From: Daucus carota subsp. sativus
Lineage: Eukaryota > Streptophyta > Magnoliopsida > Apiales > Apiaceae
Length of the DNA: 64,000 nt
Assembly: GCF_001625215.2 (NCBI RefSeq)
Contig: NC_030381.2
Coordinates: 5,109,131 to 5,173,130, forward strand
Direction of reading: 5' to 3'
Shown here: positions 39,501 through 50,170 of the stretch, piece after piece
Position numbering within the stretch: position 1 is the stretch's first letter
Layout of the letters: each line of letters opens with the position of its first letter
Made by a program: the position numbers and the translations under genes
Notes under the pieces: model-generated
Seen by the model: the letters and a program-made list of their open reading frames with translations, nothing else
Told to the model about the DNA's origin: nothing
Databases searched by the model: none

Positions 39501-40531
39501 TATGGCACTAATCTCGACACACCTCATACTGTGTGGTAATGCTGTAACACTTTATATTTTAATAATATAATTAGACAATACTTCAGTTGTCAGCATTTTA
39601 CTTTACACTTTGCTTTAAGAATGAAAAAAAAATATTTCCTGGTCATTGCTGCAGTTATGGAAGTGAAGATGCACCTATAACAGACATTCGTGAGATACCG
39701 TTGCTCTTGGTAGTAATCATCTACCGAAACTTGTTTACTTGTGTGACTTTTGTTGTTGATATGTAAATACGTTATTTTAATTGTATATGTATTTTGCATC
39801 CACATCCTTACAGGCCAATTACGTATGTGTTGATGGTGATGGTACAGTCCCAATGGAATCTGCAAAGGTACACTATAATGCATTTTCCCCCTAAATATTT
39901 CTTGTGTCAGAGATACCAAATTACCAATTGTGATCTCGTTATGAGTAATCTCAGCAAGACTTGCCATATTTTTGAAATCCATTCCTCAATCTTTTTTTAT
40001 TTGTTTCATTCATAGCATGTGTAGTTTTCTTGTTTTCTTTTACCTGACTTCAACTTGTATCAATTGTAAATATTAATGCCAATGGGGTTTAAAGTTGGTA
40101 ATATAATTTTGCAGGCAGATGGGCTTGATGCAGTAGCCAGAGTTGGGGTCCCAGGTGAGCACCGAGGAATCCTTTGTGACCGTCATGTGTTCCGTATTGT
40201 CAAGCACTGGCTGAAAGCCGATCATGATCCTTTCTACAATCCTATAAATGATTATGTTATCCTCCCAACCTCTTTTGAGATTGAAAGTCACCAAGAAAAA
40301 GGCCTACAAGTTACTTCCCTCAAAGAGGAGTGGGAGATTCTCACGGCAGATGAAGCAGAAGACGATACATTTGCTAATTCAAAGCCCATGGTGGGTTCAA
40401 TAGCTGTTTCTCATAAGGGGGATGATCAGTCTCCCAGTGAAACAGCACGAGCGACTCTTACAATTCATCCGCAGAGTGAGGGTAAGCAACATATTGAACT
40501 TAATGCTGTCGGTGTATCTGCGGGTGCTTAA
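32504..40531 (+). CDS. LCAT4: lecithin-cholesterol acyltransferase-like 4 phospholipase
   Basis: Eleven exons in phase: 32504-32741, 32991-33082, 34628-34746, 37173-37308, 37453-37504, 37889-37989, 38683-38865, 39378-39535, 39655-39709, 39814-39867 and 40115-40531, giving 534 residues, essentially the length of Arabidopsis At4g19860. The start region YVDPNLDPVLLVPGIAGSI holds the lipase lid/oxyanion area. The nucleophile elbow is ISHSMGG with Ser180; VDGDGTVP around Asp385/387 and GVPGEHRG with His412 supply the rest of the triad. Members of this branch act as phospholipases A on phosphatidylcholine rather than as sterol acyltransferases. There is no signal peptide, so a cytosolic or membrane-associated enzyme is expected. 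Introns 2 and 3 are swollen by mobile elements. Intron 1 begins with a CT microsatellite directly at the donor. Confidence 0.94.
32743..32840. repeat. CT-rich microsatellite at the splice donor of intron 1
   Basis: An uninterrupted CT run, then CCCT and CT-rich units, starts at the second base of the donor (TCAG|GTCTCTCT) of the LCAT4-like gene. The weak GTCTCT donor is therefore part of a repeat expected to vary in length. Confidence 0.85.
33290..33620 (-). mobile_element. TRIM-type LTR-kin fossil, diverged copy in minus orientation
   Basis: Read on the minus strand, a primer-binding-like tggtatcat followed by cagagctc (about 33500-33520) is preceded by a possible LTR and followed by an inner region. 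That region includes gatccactcttcgaccca, also present in the intact copy at 33937-34251 in the opposite orientation. The second terminal repeat was not recognised, so the element looks incomplete or old. Borders are approximate. Confidence 0.5.
33937..34251 (+). mobile_element. complete TRIM retrotransposon fossil
   Basis: Two direct terminal repeats of 77 bp (33937-34013 and 34175-34251), both starting TG and ending CA, flank a 161-bp inner region. The inner region starts with tggtattagagc, close to the initiator-Met tRNA primer site, and ends with a purine-rich gtgaaggggag before the right repeat. A perfect 5-bp target duplication GATCT flanks it (33932-33936, 34252-34256). It has no coding capacity, as expected for terminal-repeat retrotransposons in miniature. 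The repeats differ at about 6 of 77 bases, suggesting an age of a few million years at usual plant rates, with a wide error. It sits in intron 2 of the LCAT4-like gene, inside an older ACCCG-type repeat. Confidence 0.88.
36193..36396. mobile_element. foldback MITE (gattgtgtttgg family), copy 1
   Basis: Left end gattgtgtttggtaac and right end ttcccaaacaagtc are inverted partners. The interior (catttcaaattctcaa and kin) matches, in reverse orientation, a second copy at 42045-42198. The tttgg...ccaaa ends suggest hAT-type parentage. It lies in intron 3 of the LCAT4-like gene. Confidence 0.6.
36441..36830. repeat. direct duplication of about 190 bp with an internal TA microsatellite
   Basis: The stretch 36441-36640 recurs, diverged, at about 36675-36830. 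Shared blocks include taattaccgctaattccat versus taattaccactagaactgc, atgggaga.tctt, and gttagcag..ttt.gtcca then ctgtct. A TA run (about 36504-36553) has expanded only in the first unit. Confidence 0.6.
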
Positions 40532-41457
40532 AATAAGAGACTGTTGTAATGTGCATGTAAATATGTCTTGCTTGGGATCTATGTGTCATTGTTGGTGCTG
40601 TGTGCTATGTCTATATTTATCCGCATCACCCAAATATCTGTAACTACTAAATACTTATATTATCAGAAATAAAAGCAATAAATCAAATTGTATCTGCTCA
40701 TTCTATCTTCTTTTGTATCCTTGGAATAATATGATTTGTTAGTCCTGTAGAATATTCAAGATATTTAAAAAAAGTTGTTTGCGCGTTTACTTGACTAATT
40801 GAGTTGATTTACAGTTTGGACAAAACAATATTGTTTAATTTCTTAATTATATATTATTTGGTGGACCACATAGTTCATGAGAATACCGATGACAAAAAAG
40901 TTGTCCCCAATTTCTAAATGATACTTTGAACGGTTAATGAGCGCAAGGCAAAAAAATAAATCTTACTACCTTCTTTTTCTTGTTTGCATATATTTCTTGC
41001 TAAAAAAATTTAAAAAATATCTTACTTAATACTTATCCTCGTGGTTGTAGAATTCGCAAATCAGCTACAGGTGTTGCTTAGAAATTAAGGTGTTGCTTAG
41101 AAATTAACGTGATGATTGAGAGTTAATCGGATTAAAATTGTTCGTTTAAAATTTATAAAAAATAATGAGAGTTTAAAAATCGAATCGAGTATACACCTTA
41201 CAGAATACTAATATAAGGACTTTTAGAACCATGCTTTAGGCACCATTAAATATGCCTAAAATTTCAAACATAACGCAAATTTTATTTTCTTGACACCAAC
41301 AAATTCAATGTTTATTACATGAACACCCAGTACCAAAGTAAACCGGGGCCAAAATCATAACTTATCACAAGACACAAACACAAATCACAGAAAATCACAA
41401 CCACCATTTATCAAAAACATAAAATCATGAATAATACATAGAATTCATCAGCTGGAC
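40532..41457. other. spacer between the LCAT4-like gene and PP2 gene A
   Basis: 3'UTRs of two convergent genes and AT-rich DNA. At 41072-41105 the phrase gtgttgcttagaaattaa is repeated in tandem. No gene is seen. Confidence 0.45.
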
Positions 41458-42575
41458 TCAATATTTGGGCACAATGAGAGCCCCAATCACAACAATCCCA
41501 CGCTTCCAGTTGCTATCAGTGTTAACCATTGAGAACTGGATTTCCCCACAGCCAGAAGACTTGCGCACACAGAACTGGCCAAGACTGATGCAGATGATCT
41601 GGTTTCTTGGCATCTGCATGCAGTTCTTTCTGCACACTTGCTTGCATCCGTTAGGATCGACAAGGGTGCATGTGATCGGTCCGGTGATGCAGAGGCAGCT
41701 CAAGAGCTTCACCACGATCTTTACCTCGTAGTGCATACCTTCAGTCAGACAATGGATGCCGTATCTTCCGTCCACTTGTAGCCAGCATACGTTGGTTAAT
41801 TCGTAGCAAGTCACACAGTGGCAACTGCACATAGGTGTCGAGACAAGCTTATCAGAAAAAATAAGATCTTGTTGGAGTTTTCCTCTAGCACCTTAAGGTT
41901 TTAGATGTGATGGCTACTTTTGTTTGTTTGGTTATATATGTTCAATTGTCTGTTCAATCTTACGATTAGGAGGGAGTGTTAAATAATATGATGACTTGTT
42001 TAAGCACTTGACTTTCATTGAAATTTTGGGTTTAAGCAAAATGACGTGTTTGGATATGCAAAAAAGTTGGATTTGGATTTCATTTGAAATTCAGGAAATT
42101 CAAATACTAAAATAAAATTGAGAATTTGAAATGACAGTCCAAATCATGTTATTTGAAATCCAAAATTTAAAATGAATTACATGTTCCTAAACACAATCTA
42201 AAATTATTTTAAAGATTTTAAACGAGTATAATGAACATAGTATATAAAGAAATAGAACTAATCAGTTGACATGAATGAAAATTTCCAGCCTGCTTCCTAG
42301 TTCTTACCCAATCTGTGTGGTAGTGCATTTCCAGTAACGACAGTCTGAACCCCAGCTGATTGAAAGACCGCCAGCACCCATATGCCCAACAATACTCTAA
42401 AAAAAAAATTAAAAAAAATTAAAGACAAAAGTTAATGTTAATGGATCGATGTGGTGCAAATCACAATGCTTATTATTACTGTATTGCACTGGGAAGGACA
42501 GTGGAGCCTCTGTCGATTACAGGCGTGAGACCATAGCGAAGAGATATCATGTGGAGACCAATTTGATAGTGCCAT
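41458..42575 (-). CDS. phloem protein 2-like lectin, gene A
   Basis: Three exons (42480-42575, 42308-42396, 41458-41824) give 183 residues. This 96/89/about 370 bp exon pattern with phase 0 and phase 2 borders is shared by all genes of the cluster. PP2 (Nictaba-related) hallmarks are ELTNVCWLQVDGRY, the LTEGMHYEVKIVVKLL strand, the short NQIICISLGQF, and the ending KRGIVVIGALIVPKY. These match Arabidopsis PP2-A1 (VCWLDITGKF, KKGLSLKGVAIRPK). The protein lacks the long N-terminal extension of PP2-A1 and has no signal peptide, so it should be cytosolic or phloem-sap located and bind GlcNAc-type glycans, if binding is kept. It is Cys-richer than its sisters. Its intron 2 holds a MITE and an LTR-like remnant. 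Confidence 0.85.
41868..41985. mobile_element. possible remnant of a TRIM-like terminal repeat
   Basis: The phrase caccttaaggttttagatg is shared exactly with the right terminal repeat of the TRIM at 33937-34251, here with a diverged start. About 70 bases on, a purine-rich gaggagggagtgtta-like junction resembles its tract plus repeat start. This is a fossil too short to type with confidence, inside intron 2 of PP2 gene A. Confidence 0.35.
42045..42198. mobile_element. foldback MITE (gattgtgtttgg family), copy 2
   Basis: It is in the opposite orientation to the copy at 36193-36396. On the minus strand it starts gattgtgtttaggaacatg and runs through catttcaaattctcaa. It lies in intron 2 of PP2 gene A. 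Confidence 0.6.
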
Positions 42576-42656
42576 CTTGATGGATTCTTGATTTTCAGAG
42601 CAGCTAGCTTTGCTGTTGTATGTTGTTGATGCATTGAACACTCAACATATGAGATG

Positions 42657-42664
42657 TATTTATA
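42657..42664 (-). promoter_or_regulatory. TATA box of PP2 gene A
   Basis: TATAAATA on the minus strand about 80 bases before the ATG. All PP2 genes of the cluster carry a TATAAAT box at a similar distance. Confidence 0.65.
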
Positions 42665-43868
42665 GCTGGCAAAATGAGTATTAGTCATCTAGTATATATT
42701 TGTTTTAGTTGACATTATTGTTTAAGAAGTATAGCTGATCAGGATTACATGAATGCCAGGTGTCATACTATCATGTTAAAACGTATAACAATATGACGTA
42801 TTCATAATTCTGGTGTCTCCAACAAAATAGCTGCAACTATTGATCAATCCGCTATTATTTACAGATAATAGAATTAAAACGTCATTTTTATACGAAGGAG
42901 CTCATTATTCTATCCGTAACTTAAAATAATATCCGTTATTATTTACTGATGATCGGGTTAACATGTCAGTTTATTTGGTGCACCTTATTACTTCTCCATT
43001 GTTCATTTATTTGAGTTATTTGCATAAGATGACAAGCTTCTGTTTGTTAGGATTTTACATTGTCTAGGTCAAGCTGTGATGGCCAGACTAGGCCAGAATG
43101 TAACCAACGAATTTTTGATAGGTTCATCTAATTAAATAAACTATTTGGTTGGTAAACAAAATTGTGAGAGAACATCCACCGTGCTGTCCCATTTATGGAT
43201 AGTCTTGATCATCACTATGTTGTCCCAGTTATGGCAACTCATTTTATGGTTTTATCTGGAAACACAAAAATAGTTTTAAATGTATATTTAAGGTGATATG
43301 ATCGAGTTATCGTTTAATAGTTTGAATTTCAGGTTTATGTTTTTGAATGTCATTTAACTTGTGAATTTTAATAAAATCTGACATTTGCAAAGAAATTGGT
43401 CAAGGATACAGCTGATGATCATCATAGTTACGTACAGGCAAGATGTCATATGTGACGTCAACACGCTTATGTGATTATGTACCCATTGTCTATTTATTAC
43501 TACAACAATTTTCATAAGATGACAAACTTTTGTTTGTTAGGGTTTACACTGTCCAGGTCAACTGTGATGTCTAGTTGGATTAAATATTTGTTCAAGGAAA
43601 TATATTACTCACAGTATTAATAATGACATCATAGATTCTGGTATATACAGCTCTCTTAAATTTTCATATTCTTCCCAGTTCTGATCACATAAAAATTTGC
43701 TTGCCAATTTATCATTTTGAACTGAAAAAACCCTTCAGAATAAATTTTCATATTCATCTGATTTCTGATCACATAAAAATTTGCTTGCCAAGTTACCATT
43801 TCGAAAAGAATCCTGCGATATTAACAAATCGTGCTTCCAACCAAATAAGAAAACAACCAAAACAAATG
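42665..43868. other. spacer between PP2 genes A and B
   Basis: Two local duplications are present. A block of about 70 bp (cataagatgacaa..ttctgtttgttag, ttacattgtctaggtcaa) occurs at about 43022-43090 and again at 43512-43575. A block of about 65 bp (tctgatcacataaaaatttg then cttgccaa) occurs at about 43659-43730 and 43741-43805. No gene is seen. Confidence 0.5.
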
Positions 43869-44665
43869 TTATAGTTTAGGCACGAGAAGAACACCCATTA
43901 TAACCAAGCCGTGCTTCCAACAATCATCAACCTGCACCATAGAAAACTTGATTTCACTGCTTCCAAACACCTCCCGGGGCTGAAAATCTCCCACTGTGAT
44001 GCCTATGACTTGGTTCTTGGGCATTTCCATCAACTTTTTTCGACGCACCTGAGTGCATTCACCAGGAGGAGTGAGGCGAAAGGTCACTGGTTTCTTAATG
44101 TTAAGATCATCCAACAGCTTAACCACAAACATCACTTCATAATGCACTCCTTTAGTGAGCTTTTTAACCTCATATTTCCCATCAATCTGTAGCCAGCATA
44201 CCTTCACTAGCTCAGTAACATCAACCACTCGACCTCTGCAAATTGTTTCAAACATAATCTATCAACCAAAAAAAGAAAAAAAAATAGTTTGAGCAGTTTA
44301 TATTTCAGCCATCTCATGACCAAATTTTCGGGTTTTTTCAGCTTACCCTATATCCTCAGAGATGATTTCCAGTACTGACGAGGGTCTGAACTCCATACAA
44401 TTGAGAGATCCCTTGCACTCAGCTTGCCCACAATGGCAGTCTTTTAATTTAAGGCGCGGTAACACAAAAATACGACATCTTAATATTAGTATAACAAATA
44501 TATGTAGCAAAATATTTGCATGTAATATTGTAAAAAAAAGTAATAATATTCAGAGTTAACAATATCAGAATCTGAATTAAGTACCCTATTGGTGTGATTG
44601 GCACTGTGGAGTTTCTTGCCTGCTGTGGCATGAGACCATAATGAATGGATGTCATGTTGAGACAT
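43869..44665 (-). CDS. phloem protein 2-like lectin, gene B, exon 2 damaged
   Basis: Exon 1 (44585-44665, MSQHDIHSLWSHA) and exon 3 (43869-44235, ELVKVCWLQIDGKYEVKKLT to KHGLVIMGVLLVPKL) are intact PP2-type exons with the cluster's splice phases. Exon 2 as in the sisters would span 44347-44440 and encode AIVGKLSARDLSIVWSS. Near its donor it is one base out of step and runs into TAG, and the phase no longer fits exon 3. A GT at about 44372, after DPRQ codons, would restore phase but delete the conserved YWK stretch. So this is either a gene with a shortened exon or a recent pseudogene. A TATAAATA box lies at 44764-44771. Confidence 0.55.
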
Positions 44666-44763
44666 ATATGTATCCTTTCTTAATCTTGATTATTTAGCAC
44701 TAATCTTTTTTTTTCTTTTGCAGAGCTAGCTTGTCATATTATATCTTTCTATCATGAGAGCAG

Positions 44764-44771
44764 TATTTATA
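44764..44771 (-). promoter_or_regulatory. TATA box of PP2 gene B
   Basis: TATAAATA on the minus strand, inside gtactataaatactg, the same core-promoter phrase found before genes D and F. Confidence 0.6.
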
Positions 44772-45980
44772 GTACAATTTTGATTCGTTAATCCTGATTC
44801 CTGAATCATGCATTATTCGTTTCAGTTGACATTGGATTAATTTAAACAATATTGTAAAATTATGTTAATCATCAAATGGCAGCTAAATATTTTTTGAATC
44901 TTGGAGATGGATACTGATCTTATGACATCTATTTGTTTAATCCAACATGAGTGTTAAAATACCAGAAGAATTTGTATTATGGCATGTGCATGATTAAGGT
45001 CAGTGATCAGTGATACATGAAACATGGCATGACTAAGAACTCACTAATCATGCAGCAGCGAAATTATATTCTTAACAAACATAATTTAGTGCATGAAAAA
45101 CAGTGCTAAGCATATTCAACTAATTAATGTTAGTGTTTCTGTAGCTGCTAAAAAAATCCTTCCAAATCAAACAAGTCTGGATGAGAACAGAGTCTCTGTT
45201 GCTAAGCTCTCGCTGCAAGCAAAACAGCTAAATTTGACATAAATTAAATTTGAGGGGATTCTGTCGAACTTAATTCACCTCAAATTTATCCTATTAAATT
45301 TTATAAATGCGCCGACTCTTCTTTGAATTTATTTTCTGGCAAGTGAAGCAGAGAGAAATTTAATTAATCCACCCAAATTTAGTTAAATTTTTTTTGAAGA
45401 TATTATTATTCCAGGCAGGCTCTCTATCGGATTTATTACTTTTGTCAGAAATCCATGACACAATCTATTGGTAATGTCAGATTTTCATCAAATTTATATA
45501 TTCCACAAAATTCCGTAAAATTTATACATTTAACGAATTACTGAAAATTATAGAAGTGCCTGATTTATGATACTATGCCATTGTACTTCAAGAGTCACTT
45601 ATTGCATGATTTGTTTATGGAAACTAACTTGACTTTTAAGCTTGTGAGTTGTGATGGCCAGTTATTTGTAAATCTGACAATTCTGACTTCTGGTGGTAAC
45701 TATAAAGAAGTTTTTGCTAAATTTTTGTCCGGAGATAGTAAGAAATGACTGATGAAGATTCGATGAAAACAAAACCAAATTGTTTTATTAAAATTTTATC
45801 TTAGCAACTCCGATCTGTAAAAGTTTTAGTTAAAAAAATGAGTTGACATATAAAAAATAAAAAATATAAATAATAATCTCAAAATTCTCTGAACATACGG
45901 GTCGGCTAAATTATACGTGTGTAAGACATTATGTGAATTTTGTTGGTTATAATGATCGGCTAAATTGGACTTATAAAAGA

Positions 45981-46214
45981 CTCCCTCTGTTGTTTTTTTA
46001 TATGACGCTTTTGACTTGAGCACGCACCTTTAGATGGGTTGACCGGATAGAAAAAATTATTATTCTTAATTGATTTTTTTGTGAATTAAAATTTTGATTA
46101 CATATTTTTATTCAGAAAAAGAAAATTTTAAAAATACTACTTTTAACGATCCGGTCAAAACACTTAAAAGTGTGTGTCAAAAAGTCAAACGTCATACATT
46201 AAAAAACAGAGGGA
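45981..46214. mobile_element. palindromic Stowaway-like MITE, copy 2
   Basis: A 234-bp relative of the element at 18008-18242: ctccctctgttgttttttta at the left and aaacagagggag at the right. Inner blocks are also shared (tatgacgctttttgac-like, gaccggata, tttttattcagaaaaagaaa). The right flank TA is kept; the left flank is GA, so its target duplication has decayed. Confidence 0.75.
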
Positions 46215-46709
46215 GTATTATGTAAAATTTGCTGAACTTGTGACATATTTTGTTTCGATAGTACTGATTATATTGATTAATTATATTTTAAATATAGTTG
46301 CAAATATTGCCAAACTTGTAACATATTTTGTTTCGATGGTACTATGATTTTGAGGAGATTATCTAATATTTTTATTTTTGATATACCAACTCATTTTTTA
46401 ATTAGAGTTTTATATGCTTGGAGTTTCTCTCACATTCCCAACATACATTCCTCTTATCTCTTGTGGATGACTATATTAGTCCAACGGCTACAGATTTGTA
46501 GCAAATGTCACGCCATCGATTATTATATTAAAACAATATTATCTATATACAATAACTTGAATAATAAGAATAATATACTTTTTTTAAGATATAATCGATC
46601 AATATATAATCAGTATTATCAAAACAAAATATCTTATAAATTCTACTAAATTTTACATAATATCTTACGAATACAACAAAATGAATATGGAGTATCACAA
46701 AAGATAGTG

Positions 46710-47372
46710 CGTGTTTGGCTGCGTGACTTCTGGGCTTAAACGCCTCAGAAGCTCACTTCAGCTTTTACACGGACCGTTTGGCAACAAAAGAAGCTGGTGG
46801 ATTAAGCGGAAATAAGCCCAGCAAAATAAGCTTTGAAACCTAGCTTATTTTTCACCCCCGACTTCTGCTTCTTTCTAGGTGGTGTTTAGGTGTTGGGAAT
46901 TTAGGAGTTGGGTTGATTGCTGCGAAGTGTAAGGAGATGCAGAGTTTGGATCTGTCTTACTTGCCGGTAATAAATTATTTATGTTCTTTAGCTGATAATA
47001 TTGCTCTTAGATCTAGAATTTAGTGTATTAAATTTAGTCCAAAATTTCTTAATTTTAATGCGGTTATTAATTTTTTAATTTTAATGCAACGTTTAAAATT
47101 TGGTACTTGTAAAATATTTCATGTATTAACAAAAAAAGATCTTTTGTAATTATAATTGATTTTTTAAAAGAAACAAATTATTTATATTACAAAATTACGA
47201 AACTAATACCAACTTATAAGTTAAGTTATCCAAACACTTAAAAAAACTTCTGGTAGCTTATAAATCACGGTATCCAGGTAGCTTATAAATCACGGTATCC
47301 AATCACTTTTAATCCACTTCTTTATTTTGAGCAATAAGTCACTTCTTTTAATCTCAGCAAAACGGCCCCATA
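46710..47372. mobile_element. non-autonomous hAT-like element carrying a gene fragment
   Basis: The left end (gtgtttggctgcgtgacttctg) and the right end (on the minus strand ggggccgttttgctgagatt then aaaagaagtgactta) have the tttgg/ccgtttggc look of plant hAT-type MITEs. Sub-terminal blocks such as agaagctggtggattaagcg and agaagtggattaaaagtg are mutually inverted. A 26-bp unit (gtagcttataaatcacggta then tcca) is tandemly doubled at about 47260-47310. No transposase is encoded. Borders are approximate and no 8-bp target duplication was found. Confidence 0.5.
46889..46966 (+). pseudogene. captured exon fragment of an FBL3-type F-box/LRR gene
   Basis: One frame reads GVGNLGVGLIAAKCKEMQSL then DLSYLP, matching the leucine-rich repeat of plant F-box/LRR protein 3 that I recall as VGDLGIGAIAVKCKKIRTLD then LSYLP. 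It stops at a GTAATA that looks like the parent gene's splice donor, so the copy was taken from genomic DNA and not from a spliced transcript. Nothing of the remaining gene is present. It lies inside the hAT-like element. Confidence 0.65.
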
Positions 47373-47889
47373 ATCTTGCGGACATAATACGGGTATCTAT
47401 CCAAAAGAGAGGGGATAGATGTATATATAGGATATATTCCAACAATTGACATGCACTAAATTTATACAGGAAGATGTGTGTTACTCGAAGATTCTCTTTA
47501 TAACATGATAGATACTGTACTTCTCGATCTGAAGAATAATATATTTATAATTATATTATATTTTGACAATTTAGACTTATATACTCACAAACTAGTAGTA
47601 TTTGTTCCGATATTTCACAGTTATATAATGATTCTTTCCATAAACATATATATACACATGCCTTGTGATTACTGAAACATCTTATCTTCTCCGATCACCA
47701 CATTATATAACTGGATACTTGAGTTGCATTGGATTATGAATGGATTAATTAGCGGTTTAGTTCATACCACGTTGATGCTGGTGAATAAGGAGTAATATAA
47801 ATGATGGCTTATTCTAGACTTTTGAGTCATCGCAATTGAAAGTAAAACACTAAGTAATTAATTAACACTTGTGTTTTTGAGCAGGGAAG

Positions 47890-48601
47890 ATGATGAGGCT
47901 GAAGAAGAAGTTGCTGGTGATGAGTCACTTTGGTGTCAGGCCAAGGCAGGCCAGAGATTGTCGTGTCCGAAAAACATGAACATTTTGGTAAGCCTGGTTA
48001 TGAAATTGTCGGTACAAATATTTAATTATGTGTTATGAAAAAGTTAACTGATCGATCTTTCTGTATAGAGTGTCATCGGGCATCAGGATGCAAGGGATCT
48101 GAAAGTGGTTTGGGGTTCCGACTCTCGTTACTGGAAATGGAAGACTATGCAAATTGGGTGAGTTGAACAAGGTCTTGTATAATTTTCTCTATATTTTTGT
48201 AACTTTTGTGCTGAAAATTTCTCAGTGGACTTAAAATGGAAGTCGCGGAATTAAAGAATGTGTGCTGGCTGGAAATCAATGGGAAATATGCAATGAAAAA
48301 CCTTACGGGAGGATCGGACTACCAGGTGAAATTTGTTGTGAAGCTCTTGAAAAAATTTAACATTGACAAACCAGTGACCTTTAGCCTGACTACTCCGCGG
48401 GGATGCAAGCAAGAACATACTGAGAACATGATGGAGATGCCGAGAAACAAGATCATTACCATCACTGCCGGGGAATTTGAGGTCCCCTGGAATACTTATG
48501 GATGCGGGGAGATAAGCTTCAGTATGATGAACACTGATGGGTTCTGGAAGCGTGGCTTGGTTGTTATTGGAGCCCTTGTTCTGCCTAAGGTTAATTGGTA
48601 A
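47890..48601 (+). CDS. phloem protein 2-like lectin, gene C, start altered
   Basis: Exon 2 (48069-48157) and exon 3 (48226-48601) are intact and in phase and encode the PP2 core (VVWGSDSRYWKWKTMQIG, ELKNVCWLEINGKYAMKNL, KRGLVVIGALVLPKVNW). Exon 1 aligns with the first exon of D, but the ATG at 47893 is one base out of step and reaches TGA after about 28 codons. In the paralogous frame (ESLWCQAKAGQRLSCPKN) no upstream ATG precedes it. A start at 47976 (MNIL, then exon 2) would give a protein of about 159 residues that keeps the lectin core. TATAAAT is at 47796-47802. It could be a shortened functional gene or a pseudogene. Confidence 0.6.
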
Positions 48602-50081
48602 AATATGTAATGGAAATCAGCTGTATAATAATGGTGGCTTGATATTCATGCAATATCAATTCAATTAAATGAATAAAATAAATGAGTGGTTGGTTTACTA
48701 TTTACTTGCCATTCTTGTCATCGCGTTAGCAAAAACGATCAAGATTCAAACAGTAATACAAGCAAGAGCTCAAAATAAAGAACTGAAAGTGGAATATCGA
48801 AAATAATAAGATGCTAATTCAAACTATAACAAAACCGGAGAAGAAGTGGAATATCGTTGTTGCTCAACCTCTCCTGCCATCGAAAATTTGAAATTATAAG
48901 AAGAAAAAGTAGTTCAGAGCCCGTTTGACTGAGTTTTAAACTGTGTGACCGATAACTTAACCTGACTTATTGTGATAAGCCGAGAGTTTAAAATATACTA
49001 CTAATAACTTATGGATTATTAAAAATGTAATAATAAAAATAAAAGTAAATTATGGGTAACTTATAACTTATGGGTAAAATTATCAATTTTTTTTTTTTTT
49101 TAAAATGAAGTCATCGAAAAATATAACTCAAACTAATTTCTCGATTTAAGTCCGTTTTTGACTTATTTATGTGTTTAAGTCTTATTACAAAAACAAATAT
49201 TTTTGTCACAAACATTCCTAGTCCCCTCAAGTCAAGCGTAGACAAACAACTACACTTTCTTGATAAGAGAATTTGAGACTTCGAGGTGAAACAGCTCGTT
49301 ACATACATTTTTCTAAAACATTCATTTATATTGTTGTATAAAATTGTCAGGTCTCAGTACAACTCTTGCTTGGGAAGTGCTTGCTATTTAATAGGATACA
49401 TGCACCTTTCAACAGCTGAGAAATAACAAATACGTGCCGGAAGCTTGGCCGGTTGGGCCTAACTTGTACACTTACAACTCATGCTGACAGGAAACTGAAA
49501 GAAAGCTTGAAATAGAACCAAAATTTTGTGGTATTTTGGCTAATTTGAACATACAGGATTGCCAAGAATATTATTGCAATCTGCCAACTGAATATAGGTT
49601 TCTATCTAAAATAAAGAAGATGCATATATTCCAAAATTTGACCCACACACAACTTTATACCTAATCTGGATAACTGCCTTTAAGGCTTTTAAGAAAACAT
49701 ATTCCAGAAGATGAGGGTTCCTTGTAAATTCTTTGCAGCATGAATGCATACTTTTTATTTCCTATCAATTTTAGTGCATAAAGAATCCAGTTGAATTGCA
49801 GAGGAACCTTTATGTATAGACTAATTTGAGGAAGAAATGTTTATCAAATTTATCCAACTAAAACTTGGACATAGTTCATAATGATATATGTTGTCGATTT
49901 TCAGTGATTTCTCAATGTTATCACTTCCTGAAATGACCAGATCAGAATTTTCCGCGTGTTAAAATCACCAGAATTATTCTTCTGTGAAAGGACCACAATA
50001 GTTAGGAACAAGAATCCAATTGGAATGAAAAGCTTGCATGCATTATTGGAGATGTTCTGGAAGATCCTGGTTTCTGAGTAC
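48602..50081. other. spacer before PP2 gene D
   Basis: The 3'UTR of C, then AT-rich sequence. From about 49430 it is homologous to 53130-53823, the upstream region of gene F: aagcttggccgg, tattttggctaatttgaaca and actttatacctaatctg are shared blocks. No gene is seen. Confidence 0.6.
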
Positions 50082-50089
50082 TATAAATA
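50082..50089 (+). promoter_or_regulatory. TATA box of PP2 gene D
   Basis: TATAAATA within gagtactataaatactgg, 82 bases before the ATG. The same phrase precedes gene F. Confidence 0.65.
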
Positions 50090-50170
50090 CTGGTTGATTG
50101 TAGAGTTTTAAGTCATCGCAATTGAAAGGAAAACAGTACTAAGTTAATACTTGTTCTTTCAATCGAGATA

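Larger units (their letters stand above)
44772..47795. other. spacer between the divergent PP2 genes B and C
   Basis: No gene of its own. It holds a Stowaway-like MITE (45981-46214), a tandem block of about 40 bp (cttgtgacatattttgtttcg at 46239 and cttgtaacatattttgtttcg at 46315), and a hAT-like element with a captured exon (46710-47372). Bases 44772-45980 are AT-rich with nothing recognised. Confidence 0.5.
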
